A stretch of 64,000 nt of DNA, from contig NZ_STGB01000002.1 in NCBI RefSeq assembly GCF_005222815.1, positions 62,001-126,000 on the forward strand, written 5' to 3'. Numbering within the stretch: position 1 is the stretch's first letter; each line of letters begins with the position of its first letter. Origin of the DNA: Roseomonas sp. AR75 (GTDB lineage Bacteria > Pseudomonadota > Alphaproteobacteria > Acetobacterales > Acetobacteraceae). The position numbers and the translations under genes were made by a program. Shown piece by piece: positions 24,975 through 34,900 of the stretch. The notes below the pieces were generated by a model. That model saw only the letters and a program-made list of their open reading frames with translations, was not told the origin of the DNA and did no database searches.

Positions 24975-26373
24975 ATCGGGGCGCCGGCGCGCCGGCCTCG
25001 CCGAGGTCCCACCAGATACCGGCGAAGCCCGCGATGCCCTCGCGCGCAGTCGCCTTCAGCAGGTGCTCGTCCGGGCCGTGCTGCTTGCAGCCGGAATAGC
25101 TGTGCGGGATCCACACCAGCGGCACGCCGAGATGATCCACGAAGACATCGCCCGGCAGGCCGCCCGAGGAATTCGGGATCACCTGCACCTTCCGCCCCAG
25201 TGTACGTGCCAGCGAATCGCGTGCGAAGGTCACCCAGGGATCGTCGGCCTCCGTGCGGCTCGCGGGCATGCGGATGGCCGCGTTCTCGATCTTCACGAAG
25301 TCGAAGCCGTGGGCATCGAGATGCGCGCGCAGCGCGGCCTCGAAGCGGTCCACCGGCGCATCCACGGTGTAGCGGATCTGGCAATGCGCGCGCGCATCCG
25401 GCGCGACGGCGTTCACCGGGTTTTCCGGCCGGCCGGAGACCATGGCGAGGACGATGAAGCTCTGCCAGCCATAGATCTTCTCGGCGGCCGTCAGGCCGGG
25501 CTCGCCCCAGCCTTCGTCGATCGACGCGGCTTCGCCGCCGCCGCCCATCGGGCAGCCTTCGAGCAGCGCCTTCACCTTCGCGGGCATGCCGCCCGCCGGC
25601 AGCCAGTCACGGACGAGGATCTTGCCGTTGCGGTCCATGATGGATGCGATCGCGTGGCAGAGCAGCACCGCGGGATCGCGCGTCAGCCCGCCCCAATGGC
25701 CGGAATGCACGCCGCCCGGGCGGAAGCGGATCACCAGGTCGCAATGCCAGGTGCCGCGCGTGCCGGTGGTGACGGTGGGCATCTCCGGCTCGACGCGCGG
25801 CCCGTCCGAGGCGATCAGCGCATCGGCGGCCAGGAGCGCCTTGTTGGCGGCGACGAAGTCGCGCAGCCCCTGCGAGCCGCGTTCCTCGGCGGTCTCGATC
25901 ACCAGCTTCACGTTGAAGCCGAGCTTGCCGCCGCGTTCGGCCATCACGGCTTCCAGCGCAGCGAGGTTCAGCGCGTGCTGGCCCTTGTTGTCGGCGGTGC
26001 CGCGGCCGTACCAGCGGTCGCCCTCGTCCTTCACCTCCCAGGGCTTCAGCCCGTCATGCCACTGGTCGTCCAGCCCGCGCACGGTGTCGCCGTGCCCGTA
26101 GAGCAGGATCGTCGGGCGCGACGGGTCCTCGATGCGGGTCGCGGTCAGGATCGGGCCGAAGCCGGGCTTCGGGTTGGGATGGATCGTCGCCTCGAAGCCG
26201 AGCTTGCGCACCCAGTCGCTCAGCCCCTCCTCCAGATAGCGCGGCAGCGCAGCGGCGTGCTCTGGGTCCTGCGAGGTCGAGGGAATGGCGACCAGACGCG
26301 AGAGCAGCGCCGCATAGCCGCCATCGTCGAAGAAACCGAGTGCGCGGGAGATGGCGCCGTCGCGGCTGGGCAT
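24970..26373 (-). CDS. M20-family metallopeptidase (dipeptidase/ArgE/DapE type)
   Basis: Zinc hydrolase of 467 residues. Metal-binding signatures are LLYGHGDTVRG (His-x-Asp) near 90, YGRGTADNKGQ (bridging Asp) near 125, and ETAEERGSQG (catalytic Glu pair) near 160, with a late IPHSYSGCKQHGPDEH carrying the last ligands. This layout suits longer M20 dipeptidases. Likely cytoplasmic; substrate unknown. It follows an SDR gene by 51 bases on the same strand and ends at a small hairpin. Confidence 0.88.
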   Translation of the reverse strand: MPSRDGAISRALGFFDDGGYAALLSRLVAIPSTSQDPEHAAALPRYLEEGLSDWVRKLGFEATIHPNPKPGFGPILTATRIEDPSRPTILLYGHGDTVRGLDDQWHDGLKPWEVKDEGDRWYGRGTADNKGQHALNLAALEAVMAERGGKLGFNVKLVIETAEERGSQGLRDFVAANKALLAADALIASDGPRVEPEMPTVTTGTRGTWHCDLVIRFRPGGVHSGHWGGLTRDPAVLLCHAIASIMDRNGKILVRDWLPAGGMPAKVKALLEGCPMGGGGEAASIDEGWGEPGLTAAEKIYGWQSFIVLAMVSGRPENPVNAVAPDARAHCQIRYTVDAPVDRFEAALRAHLDAHGFDFVKIENAAIRMPASRTEADDPWVTFARDSLARTLGRKVQVIPNSSGGLPGDVFVDHLGVPLVWIPHSYSGCKQHGPDEHLLKATAREGIAGFAGIWWDLGEAGAPAPRS

Positions 26374-26424
26374 GTCGGGATACTCCGGTGCTGATGTGGG
26401 TCCGAGGCTAGCAGGATGCGCGGG

Positions 26425-27216
26425 CTACAGCAGCCCGCGCGCGATCCCGCCATCGACATTGACGGTCTGGCCCGTGACATAGGCCGCGCGCGGACTGGAG
26501 AGCCACACCACCATCGCCGCCACCTCCTCCGGCGCGCCGAACCGTCCCAGCGGGATCTCGTGCGCAAATCCGGCAATGATCTCGTCGAAGGGCACGCCGC
26601 GCTCGGCCGCCAGCTTCTCCGCGCGGTCCTGCCAAAGCCGAGTCAGCGTGCGGCCGGGCGCGACGCAGTTCACCCGGATGCTCTCGGCCGCATATTCGCC
26701 GGCGAGCGTCTTGGTCAGGCCGAGCAGCCCGGCCTTGTGGACGTTGGAGACGACCTGGTTCGGATAGGGCATGCGCGACGCCGCGGCGCCCAGCAGCACG
26801 ATCGAGGGCGCGACGCCCTTGCGCAGCAGCGGCAGGGAGGCACGCACGGCGCGCACCGCGGAGAGAACGTTGAAGGCGTAGTTCGCCGCCCAGTCGGCGT
26901 CGCTCAGTGCCTCGAAGCCGGAGCGGATCGAGCCGCCGACGGCATCCACCAGCGCATCCAGCGCGCCCCAGCGCGCTGCGGCCTCCGCCAGCAGCGCATC
27001 GGCCGCGCCTTCCCGGGTGATGTCGGCGACCGCCGTGGCGGGCCGCCGCCCCGCCTTCGCCGCGATGCGGTCGGCGGCCGCGGCGATACCGGCCGGATCG
27101 CGGGAGGCGATCATCACCTCCGCCCCTTCCTCCACCAGCAAAGCCGCCGTTGCGAAGCCGATCCCCGCCGATGCGCCGATCACCAGCACCCGCCGGCCCC
27201 GATAGCCCAGATCCAC
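26425..27216 (-). CDS. SDR oxidoreductase lacking the catalytic tyrosine
   Basis: Classical-length SDR of 263 residues. The cofactor motif is VIGASAGIG at 12-20. The C-terminal RVNCVAPGRT and TGQTVNVDGG are typical. The active site is not: the YxxxK position reads SNVHK, so Ser157 replaces the catalytic Tyr while Lys161 and Ser148 remain. A subfamily of FabG-like proteins has a similar SNVxR/K sequence, so this may be a natural variant with altered or no reductase activity. It is upstream of the M20 peptidase in the same direction. Confidence 0.85.
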   Translation of the reverse strand: MDLGYRGRRVLVIGASAGIGFATAALLVEEGAEVMIASRDPAGIAAAADRIAAKAGRRPATAVADITREGAADALLAEAAARWGALDALVDAVGGSIRSGFEALSDADWAANYAFNVLSAVRAVRASLPLLRKGVAPSIVLLGAAASRMPYPNQVVSNVHKAGLLGLTKTLAGEYAAESIRVNCVAPGRTLTRLWQDRAEKLAAERGVPFDEIIAGFAHEIPLGRFGAPEEVAAMVVWLSSPRAAYVTGQTVNVDGGIARGLL

Positions 27217-27379
27217 GGCGTCCTCCCCACCCCTTGCCGCATGACCATGCGCAGCGGCGCCGTGGCGATCAAGCCGTTGGCGATTGACGATGCGTGCGGC
27301 GCGCGGCTAGTTGCCCGCACGATCATGTCGGCAGCCCGCCAGCCCGGGTCCGCCGGCCAACAGCGGGAGACGAACCAGG

Positions 27380-28387
27380 ATGACCAGCATCGGGCCGATG
27401 ATCACGCGCCGGCGCGCGCTGCTCGCAGCGGGCGCGGGCCTCACCCTCGTCGCGCCCGGCGTCCGCGCGCAGGGCTTCCCCGACCGCCCCATCACGCTGC
27501 TCGTGCCCTTTGCAACGGGCGGCTACAACGACCGCCTGGCGCGGGCCATGGCGCCCTTCGTGCAGAAGCATGTCGGCCAGCCCGTGACGGTGGTGAACCG
27601 CCCGGGCGGCGGCACCGTGCTCGGCAACACCTTCTTCCTGCAGCAGCCGGATGACGGCTACATGCTGATGGTGCATTCCGCCGGCCCCTACATCCCGGTC
27701 TCCATCCTGACGCGCAACGCCCGCTACAAGGCGGACGATTTCTGGATGATCAACCTGCCCTCGCGCGACCTGACGCTGATGGCCTGCGCGACGGACAAGC
27801 CGATCCGCAGCGTGGACGAGGTGGTGGCCAGCCTGAAGCGCGATCCGCGCAGCCTCTCCGTCGGGCTGCAACCGGCCTCGGCGGACCTGATCAACTTCGC
27901 CCTGTTCTGCCAGGCGCATGGCATCGACCGCTCGCGCGTGCGCGTCGTTACCTATGATGGCGGCGGCCCCGCCCGCAACGCGACCGCGGGCGGCGTGGTG
28001 GATGTCGGCCTGGTCGGCGGCGAAGGCTTCCTGCCGATCAAGGATCGCATCCGGCCGCTGCTGATGTTCACCGACGAGAAGAACAGCGACTACCCGGACG
28101 TGCCGATCCTCTCGGACCACGCCAAGGCCGCGGGCTTCGAGGCCGCCTTCGTCGAAGGCTCGCAGCGCGGCTTCGTCACCTCCAAGCGCTTCGTGGAGGC
28201 CGCGCCCGACCGCTACCGCATCCTGCTGCAGGCGATCGAGCGCGCCACGAAGGACCCGGAATGCGTCTCGACGCTCGGCGGCCAGCAGCTTTCCACCACC
28301 TGGTATGGGCCGGAGGCGTCGAACCGCGCCTATCTGGCGACGGCGGCGCTGATGGAGCGCTACGCCAGCCTGCTCCGCGCCTCCTAG
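27380..28387 (+). CDS. tctC: Tripartite tricarboxylate transporter substrate-binding protein (TctC/Bug)
   Basis: Periplasmic binding protein of about 335 residues. The signal has MITRRRALLAAGAGLTLVAPGVRAQ with a twin-arginine look. GFPDRPITLLVPFATGGYNDRLAR is the family's N-terminal signature and QPVTVVNRPGGGTVLG the second. ATG 27380 follows a GGAGA-like site; ATG 27398 is also possible. It heads a complete tctC-tctB-tctA operon, so it delivers its ligand, probably a carboxylate, to TctAB. Confidence 0.9.
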   Translation: MTSIGPMITRRRALLAAGAGLTLVAPGVRAQGFPDRPITLLVPFATGGYNDRLARAMAPFVQKHVGQPVTVVNRPGGGTVLGNTFFLQQPDDGYMLMVHSAGPYIPVSILTRNARYKADDFWMINLPSRDLTLMACATDKPIRSVDEVVASLKRDPRSLSVGLQPASADLINFALFCQAHGIDRSRVRVVTYDGGGPARNATAGGVVDVGLVGGEGFLPIKDRIRPLLMFTDEKNSDYPDVPILSDHAKAAGFEAAFVEGSQRGFVTSKRFVEAAPDRYRILLQAIERATKDPECVSTLGGQQLSTTWYGPEASNRAYLATAALMERYASLLRAS

Positions 28388-28397
28388 GGCTGCGGGC

Positions 28398-28862
28398 GTG
28401 AGCCAGGGGGAGACGCGCCGGCAGCCGGCCTGGGCGGAGCTTGCCTTCGTCACGGCTCTGGCGGCCGGCGTGCTCGCCTTCCTGGTGGAGGCGCGCGGCG
28501 TCTCGCTCGATCCGCAGAACCTGCTGCTGCTGCAGCCCACGGCCTGGCTGGTGCTGGGGCTCTGGGCGGTGCTGGCCATCGGCTGCCTGACGCGGCGGCG
28601 CCCTGCCGATGCGCCGCCGCGGGAAAGCACGGCGGACCTCCTGCGCATCCTCGCAATGGTCGCGGCCTTCGGCCTGTTCACCGCGGGGCTGGAGCAGGTG
28701 GGCTACGACATCGCGATCTGCGCCTTCGTCCTGGTGGCGCTGCTGATCGGCGGCGAGCGTCACTGGGCAGCCCTGCTGCTGTTCCCGCCGCTGTTCACGC
28801 TCGCGGTGATCGAGGGGTTCCGGCTGCTGATCCCCTATCCATTCCCCACGACGCTGCTGTGA
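28398..28862 (+). CDS. tctB: Tripartite tricarboxylate transporter small membrane subunit
   Basis: A 154-residue inner-membrane protein with four hydrophobic segments (about 13-31, 47-62, 84-100 and 108-150). Length and topology match TctB. It begins with GTG at 28398, 10 bases after tctC, and stops one base before the tctA ATG, so the three are surely cotranscribed. TctB is poorly conserved in sequence; the call rests partly on position. Confidence 0.87.
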   Translation: MSQGETRRQPAWAELAFVTALAAGVLAFLVEARGVSLDPQNLLLLQPTAWLVLGLWAVLAIGCLTRRRPADAPPRESTADLLRILAMVAAFGLFTAGLEQVGYDIAICAFVLVALLIGGERHWAALLLFPPLFTLAVIEGFRLLIPYPFPTTLL

Positions 28863-28863
28863 G

Positions 28864-30372
28864 ATGATCGATACCGTCGCCTTCGGCGCCGCGGTCGCGA
28901 TGCTCGCGGGATCGCTGGATGCCTGGATCTGGGTGATCCCCGGGCTGCTGATCGGGCTGGTCTTCGGCGCGCTGCCGGGAATCTCGGTTTCCATGGCGAT
29001 GGCGCTGGTGCTGCCGGCGACGCTCTATATGGAGTTCCTGCCGGCGATCATCTTCCTGACCTCGGTCTATACCGGCGCGGGCTTCGGCGGATCGATCCCG
29101 GCGGTGCTGATCAACATCCCCGGCACCTCCTCCGCCGTCGCCACCACCTTCGACGGCTATCCGATGGCGTGGCAGGGCAAGCATAACGAGGCGCTGGGCG
29201 CGGCGCTGTTCGCCTCCTGCATCGGGGTGCTGCTCTCCTACGTGATCCTGCTGGTGCTGGTGCAGCCGATGGCGGAGGTGGTCCTGCGCATCGGGCCGTA
29301 CGAGATGGCGGCGATCGGCATCTGGGGCATGGTGCTGCTGGGCTCCATCGGCGCATCCAGCGTCGCCAAGGGGCTGTTCGCCGCGGGGCTCGGCGTGCTG
29401 TTCGGCATGGTGGGCATGAACACCGCCGGCTACATGCGCGGCGACATGGGGATCACCTGGCTGCTCGACGGCATCCCGACCATCCCCGCCATGGTCGGCC
29501 TGCTCGCGGCCAGCCAGCTTTTTGCGCTGGTGAATGCGAAATTCATCGTCGAAGCGGAATCCGAGCGCAGTATCAGCCTGCGCCGCATCCTGGCGGGCGG
29601 CATGCTGGTGCTGAAGAACCCGGTGACGCTGCTGCGCGGCTCGGCCATCGGCGTGTTCGTCGGCGCGGTGCCGGGCATCGGCTCCTCCATCGCGAACCTG
29701 CTGTCCTATGGGGAGACGCGGCGGAATGCGCGCGATCCCGAGAGCTTCGGCAAGGGCGACGTGCGCGGCGTGATCGCCGCGGAATCCGCCAATTCCAGTT
29801 CCGAGGGCGGGTCCATGGCGACGATGCTCGCGCTCGGCATTCCCGGCGGCGGCGCGACGGCGATCCTGCTGGCGGCCTTCGCCATGCACAACGTCATAGG
29901 CGGCCCGCGCTTCATGGAAGAAAGCCGGGACGTCGTCTACGCCATCATCCTGTCGAACTTCGCGCAGGCGGCGATCCTGGTGGTGGTCGGCACGCTCTTC
30001 GTCTACGGCGCGTCCACCATCGTGCGGCTGCCGTTGCGCTACCTGATCCCCTGCGTGCTGGTGATGTCCGCCATGGGCGCCTTCGCGATCGAGGGATCCA
30101 TCGCCGGCCCGATCACGCTGTTCGTCTTCGCCGTGCTGGGCTGGCTGCTGTCGCGCTACGGCTTCCCGGTGGCGGCGGTCGTGGTGGGGCTGCTGCTGGG
30201 CCGGCTGATCGAGACGGAGCTGCTGCGCGCGTGGCAGTTGGCGGGCGGCGATGTGTGGTACGTGCTGAACTATCCCTGGGCGCTGGGCATCCTGGGCCTG
30301 ATGGTGGTCTCGCTCGCCCTGTCCGTGCGGCGCGACCTGCGCAAGCGGCGCGCGAGGGTGGCCCGGGCGTAG
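28864..30372 (+). CDS. tctA: Tripartite tricarboxylate transporter large membrane subunit
   Basis: A 502-residue membrane protein of the TctA family with about 11-12 helices. The conserved Gly/Pro-rich regions are visible: GLVFGALPGISVSMAMAL near 37, YTGAGFGGSIPAVLINIPGT near 63, and VGAVPGIGSSIANLLSYGE near 265. It moves solute into the cell with an ion gradient. It ends eight bases before the convergent hypothetical gene. Confidence 0.95.
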   Translation: MIDTVAFGAAVAMLAGSLDAWIWVIPGLLIGLVFGALPGISVSMAMALVLPATLYMEFLPAIIFLTSVYTGAGFGGSIPAVLINIPGTSSAVATTFDGYPMAWQGKHNEALGAALFASCIGVLLSYVILLVLVQPMAEVVLRIGPYEMAAIGIWGMVLLGSIGASSVAKGLFAAGLGVLFGMVGMNTAGYMRGDMGITWLLDGIPTIPAMVGLLAASQLFALVNAKFIVEAESERSISLRRILAGGMLVLKNPVTLLRGSAIGVFVGAVPGIGSSIANLLSYGETRRNARDPESFGKGDVRGVIAAESANSSSEGGSMATMLALGIPGGGATAILLAAFAMHNVIGGPRFMEESRDVVYAIILSNFAQAAILVVVGTLFVYGASTIVRLPLRYLIPCVLVMSAMGAFAIEGSIAGPITLFVFAVLGWLLSRYGFPVAAVVVGLLLGRLIETELLRAWQLAGGDVWYVLNYPWALGILGLMVVSLALSVRRDLRKRRARVARA

Positions 30373-30379
30373 GCGCCGG

Positions 30380-30742
30380 TCAGCGCGTGGCGGCCGGCGC
30401 GCTCGTGCCGCTGCCGCCGCTCCCGGCCAGGCTGCCGCCGAGCAGCGCCGCGGCGGCAAGCGGCAGGATGAGGCCCGGTACGGCGGCGAGACCCATCGGC
30501 ACAGCCGCTGCGGCCGCGGGGGCCAATGCCGCCGCGCCACCCGGGGCCGCGGCGGTGGCCGGCGCGGCGGCCAGCGGGGCGGCGGGCGCGGGCAAGACAG
30601 GGCGGATCGGCAGCGCCGGCAGGGTCACGCCGCGCGGCGGCACGGCCACCGCCGCGTCCGGCGGCACGACCATGCTGCGCAAAGGCTGAGCCCCGGCAGG
30701 CAGCGCCACGGCGACGGCCAGCAATGCGGCGAAAAGTCGCAT
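30380..30742 (-). CDS. Hypothetical exported Ala/Pro-rich protein
   Basis: A 120-residue protein starting at ATG 30742. MRLFAALLAVAVALPAGAQ is a good signal peptide. The remainder is Ala/Pro-rich, with a hydrophobic stretch (PGLILPLAAAALLGGSLAG) near 92-110 that may be a membrane anchor. I do not recognise a family. The low-complexity composition means it could be lightly conserved, but the signal peptide argues that it is real. Confidence 0.6.
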   Translation of the reverse strand: MRLFAALLAVAVALPAGAQPLRSMVVPPDAAVAVPPRGVTLPALPIRPVLPAPAAPLAAAPATAAAPGGAAALAPAAAAAVPMGLAAVPGLILPLAAAALLGGSLAGSGGSGTSAPAATR

Positions 30743-30789
30743 GGTGTATTCTACCGCAGGTCGTGACCGCCGCGCCAGTGCGGCGTGGC

Positions 30790-31947
30790 TCACCGCCCCA
30801 GCATCTGCCGCGCCACAATCAGCCGCATGATCTCGTTCGTGCCTTCCAGGATGCGGTGCACCCGCAGGTCGCGGACGATCTTCTCGATCCCGTAGTCTGC
30901 GAGATAGCCGTAGCCACCGAGCAACTGCAGCGCCTCGTCCGCCACGCGGAAGCCGGTATCCGTCGCGAAGCGCTTGGCCATTGCGCAGAAGGCGGTGGCA
31001 TCCGGCGCCTTCGCATCGAGCTTCGCACAGGCGCGCCAGAGCAGGGTGCGCGCGGCCTCGAGCTCCGTCGCCATGTCGGCCAGCCGGAACTGCGTCGCCT
31101 GGAATTTCTCGATCGCCTGGCCGAAGGCCTTGCGGTCCTTCACGTAGGCCAGCGCGATATCAAGCGCCCGCTGCGCGCCGCCGAGGGAACACGCGCCGAT
31201 GTTCAGCCGCCCGCCATCGAGGCCGGCCATGGCGAAGCGGAACCCCTGGCCTTCCTCGCCCAGCAGCGCTTCCGCGGGAACGCGGCAATCGGCAAAGATG
31301 ACCTGGCGGGTGGGCTGGGCGTTCCAGCCCATCTTCTTCTCGTTCGCGCCGAAGGAAAGGCCGGGCGCGTCCTTGGGGATCAGCAGCGCGGAGACGCCGT
31401 TCGCACCCGGCCCGCCGGTGCGCACCATGGTGAGATAGAGGTCGGAGGCCCCTGCCCCGCTGATGAACTGTTTTTGGCCATTCAGCACATAGCCTGCGTT
31501 GTCCCGCGCGGCGCGCGTGGACAGCGCCGCCGCATCGCTGCCGGCGCCGGGCTCCGTGAGGCAATAGGATGCGATCTTCTCCATGCCGATCAGCTGCGGC
31601 AGCCATTGCGCGCGCTGCGCATCGTCGCCGAAGCGGTCGATCATCCAGGCGACCATGTTGTGGATCGAAAGGAAGGCGGAGGTGGTCGGGCAGCCCGTCG
31701 CCAGCGCCTCGAACACCACCGCGGCGTCGAGGCGCGTCAGCCCGGCGCCGCCCGATTCCTCGCGGACATACAGCGCAGCCATGCCGAGCTGCGCGGCTTC
31801 CCGCAGCACGTCCACCGGGAAATGCTTGCGCTCGTCCCAGTCCTGCGCGTTCGGCGCCAGGCGGTCGCGCGCAAAGGCGAGCGCCGTCTCCCGCAGTTCC
31901 CGCGTGGCGTCGGGCAGGTCGAAGACGGCGGCGTCGTCCAGGGGCAT
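30790..31947 (-). CDS. Acyl-CoA dehydrogenase (isobutyryl/short-branched type)
   Basis: FAD enzyme of 385 residues that introduces the alpha-beta double bond in acyl-CoA. Signatures are YCLTEPGAGSDAAAL near 130, KQFISGAGASD near 155, and LLGGYGY near 340. The catalytic base aligns as Glu368 in ILEGTNEI, the position used by short-chain and isobutyryl-CoA dehydrogenases. I chose ATG 31947 (MPLDDAAVFDLPD). It follows the 2-oxoacid:ferredoxin oxidoreductase gene by 20 bases, which suggests it uses the acyl-CoA made by that enzyme. Confidence 0.9.
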   Translation of the reverse strand: MPLDDAAVFDLPDATRELRETALAFARDRLAPNAQDWDERKHFPVDVLREAAQLGMAALYVREESGGAGLTRLDAAVVFEALATGCPTTSAFLSIHNMVAWMIDRFGDDAQRAQWLPQLIGMEKIASYCLTEPGAGSDAAALSTRAARDNAGYVLNGQKQFISGAGASDLYLTMVRTGGPGANGVSALLIPKDAPGLSFGANEKKMGWNAQPTRQVIFADCRVPAEALLGEEGQGFRFAMAGLDGGRLNIGACSLGGAQRALDIALAYVKDRKAFGQAIEKFQATQFRLADMATELEAARTLLWRACAKLDAKAPDATAFCAMAKRFATDTGFRVADEALQLLGGYGYLADYGIEKIVRDLRVHRILEGTNEIMRLIVARQMLGR

Positions 31948-31967
31948 GTTCGGCTTCTCCGCCCCGA

Positions 31968-34900
31968 CTATAGCCGCGCCGCGATCTCCGCCCAACGCGC
32001 CCGCGTCTTCTCCACGTTGCGCGCCTTGATCGGCCCGAAACCCTTGATGCCGGCGGCGGCCTCGGCCCAGTCGCAGATCGTCGCGTGGGTCGTGGGTGTC
32101 AGCTTCGGCAGCATCGCGGCGATGGTGCCGCGGTACTCCTCGATCAGCGCGCGCTCCATGCGCCGTTCCTCGGTGCGGCCAAAGGGATCGAGCGGCGTGA
32201 AGCGCAGCGCCTTGCCGTGCCGCAGCAGGCCCATCGCCGTCAGCATCCAGGGGCCGAAGCGACGCTTGGCCGGCAGCCCGGTGTTCGGGTCCTGCTTCGA
32301 CAGCATCGGCGGCGCCAGGTTCATCTCGATCCGCGGCTGGCCGGCGAAGTCGTGCGCGAGCTGCGCGCGCCATTCCGGCAGGGAATGCAGCCGCGCCACC
32401 TCGTACTCGTCCTTGAAGGCCATCAGCCGGTGCAACTGCGTCGCCACCGCCCGTGTCAGCCGCTGGCTGCCCAGCGGCGCTTCCGCCGCACGGACCTGCG
32501 CGACGAACGCCGCATAGCGGCGCGCATAGCGGGCGCTCTGGTAGGCGGTCAGGTCGGCGACGCAGCGCGCAACCTGCTCATCCAGCGTCTCGGCCTTTGG
32601 CGGCGCGGCCTCGCGTCCCTCCAGCACGGCGCGGCGGCCGAGGGCGAAGGCGGCGAGGTTGCGCTCCACCTGCGCGCCGTTGAGCCGGATGGCCTGCTCG
32701 ATCGCGCCGGCGGAGACCGGGATTAGCCCGCGCTGGAAGGCGCCGCCGAGCAGCCAGATGTTGACGAAGATCGCATCACCGAGCTGCGCGACGACCTCAG
32801 CTGCGGCATGCAGCGGGTGCACATCCTTCGTCGCCGCGCGCAGGCTGCCGATCATGCCCTCGGTGTCGTAGCGCGTGGCGGTGTCGCGCACGAAGGCGGC
32901 GGTCGGCGCCATGTCCGCATTGACGATGGCGGCGGTGCGCTCCGGCCCCAGCAGCGGCCGCGCGTTGCGCCCATGCGCCACGACGATGTCGGAGGCGATC
33001 AGCACATCCGCCTGGCCGGCGCCGATGCGCGGCGCGGGGATGTCGGCCTCGGTCGCACCGGCGTGCCCGATGCGGAGCTGGACGTAGACGCCGCCGCCCT
33101 TCTGCGCGAAGCCGAGCGTGTCCACGCTGCGCGAGGGACGGCCATCCAGATGCGCCGCCATGGCCAGGATCTGTCCGAGCGCCGTCACGCCCTGGCCGCC
33201 GACGCCGGCGACCAGCAGGTTCCAGGCCTTGCCGTCCACCGGCTCCGGCAGCACCGGATCGGGCAGCGCGCCATCGGGCATCGCGACGGGCTTCGGCTTC
33301 GCCGGCTCGGCGCCGATGAGCGTGACGAAGGAGGGGCAGAAGGCCGTGATGCACGAAAGATCCTGGTTGCAGGCGGACTGGTCGATCCTGCGCTTGCGGC
33401 CCCAGGGCGTGGCCAGCGGCTCCACCGCGATGCAGTTCGAGACGCGGGAGCATTCGCCGCAATCCTCGCAGACGCGCGGATTGATCACGGCGCGCCGCTC
33501 GGCCTGCGCCGCCGTGCCGCGCTTGCGCTTGCGGCGGCGCTCGGTCGCGCATTCCTGGTCGTAGATCAGCGCCGTCACGCCGGGGAAGCCGCGCAGCTCC
33601 TTCTGCACGGCATCGAGCGTCGCGCGCGGATGGAATGTCACGCCCTTCGGCATCTCGGCATCGCCCTGGTGGCGGTCCGGGTCGTCGGAGACGATGGCGA
33701 TGCGCTGCACGCCTTCAGCCCTGATCTGCGCGGCGATGCGCGGCACGGTGGGGTGGCCTTCCACCGCCTGGCCGCCGGTCATCGCGACGGCGGAATTCAC
33801 CAGCACCTTGAAGGTCATCGGGTGGCCCGCGGCGACCGCCGCGCGCAGCGCCAGCGAGCCGGAATGCGACCAGGTGCCGTCGCCGATATTCGCGAAGATA
33901 TGCGCCTCATCCGTGAAGGGCGCGATGCCGAGCCAGGGCACGCCCTCGCCGCCCATCTGGGTGAAGGCGGTGGTGTTGCGCTCCGGCATCTTGGTGACGA
34001 GCCAGTGGCAACCGATGCCGGCCAGGCCGCGGCTGCCTTCCGGCACCTGCGTGCTCGTGTTGTGCGGGCAGCCCGGGCAGAAGAACGGATCGCGCGTGGT
34101 CACGGGCTCCGCCGCGCCGCGCTCCAACTCCTCCAGCGCGCGCAGGCGCTCGGAGAGTTGCGGCGTGCGCAGCGCCTCCGGAAGGCGCATCGCGAGCGCG
34201 CGCAGCACCTGGCCTGAGTCCAGTTCCGTCAGCTCGGAGAGCAGCGGCGCGCCGCGCTCGTCCTTCTTGCCCAAGATGCGCGGCCGCTGGTCCAGCGGGT
34301 AGAGCGCGTCGCGCAGCTGCGGCTCGAGGAAGGCGCGGCGGTCCTCGATGACCAGGACCTCCTCGAGGCCCTGCGCGAAGGCACGCGCGCCGTCTGCATC
34401 GAGCGGCCAGGCGAGGCCGACCTTCCAGATGCGCAGGCCATTCGCGCGCGCGAACTCGGGGGAAATTCCCGCATCGGCCAGCACCTGGCGCAGCGTCGCA
34501 AAGGCCTTGCCGCGCACGGCGATCCCGAAGCGCGCATTGGGGCTGTCCACCACCAAGCGGTCGAAGCCGTTGGCGCGGGCGAAGGCGACGGCGGCCGGCA
34601 GCTTCACCTGGCGCAGCCGGCGCTCCTGCGCCTGGGCCGTGTCGGGGATGCGCAGATGCACGCCATCCGGCGGCAGGTCGAATCGCGGCGCGTGGGTGGC
34701 GTAGGAAGCGCGGTCCACGCGCAGGGTCTGCGCGGCGTCCATCGTCTCGGCGACGCATTTCACCCCGGCCCAGACGCCGGCATAGCGCGACAGCGCAAAG
34801 CCCTTGATGCCGAACTCCAGCACCTCCGCGACCTCGGCGGGATCCAGCACCGGAATTTCCAGGTCCTGGAAGGTGAACTCGCAGCCGCTGGTGACGGTGG

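Noticed and set aside
30373..30400. GCGCCGG/CCGGCGC stem between tctA and the convergent hypothetical gene
   Set aside because: A 14-base loop and only 7 pairs; not better than background in this composition.
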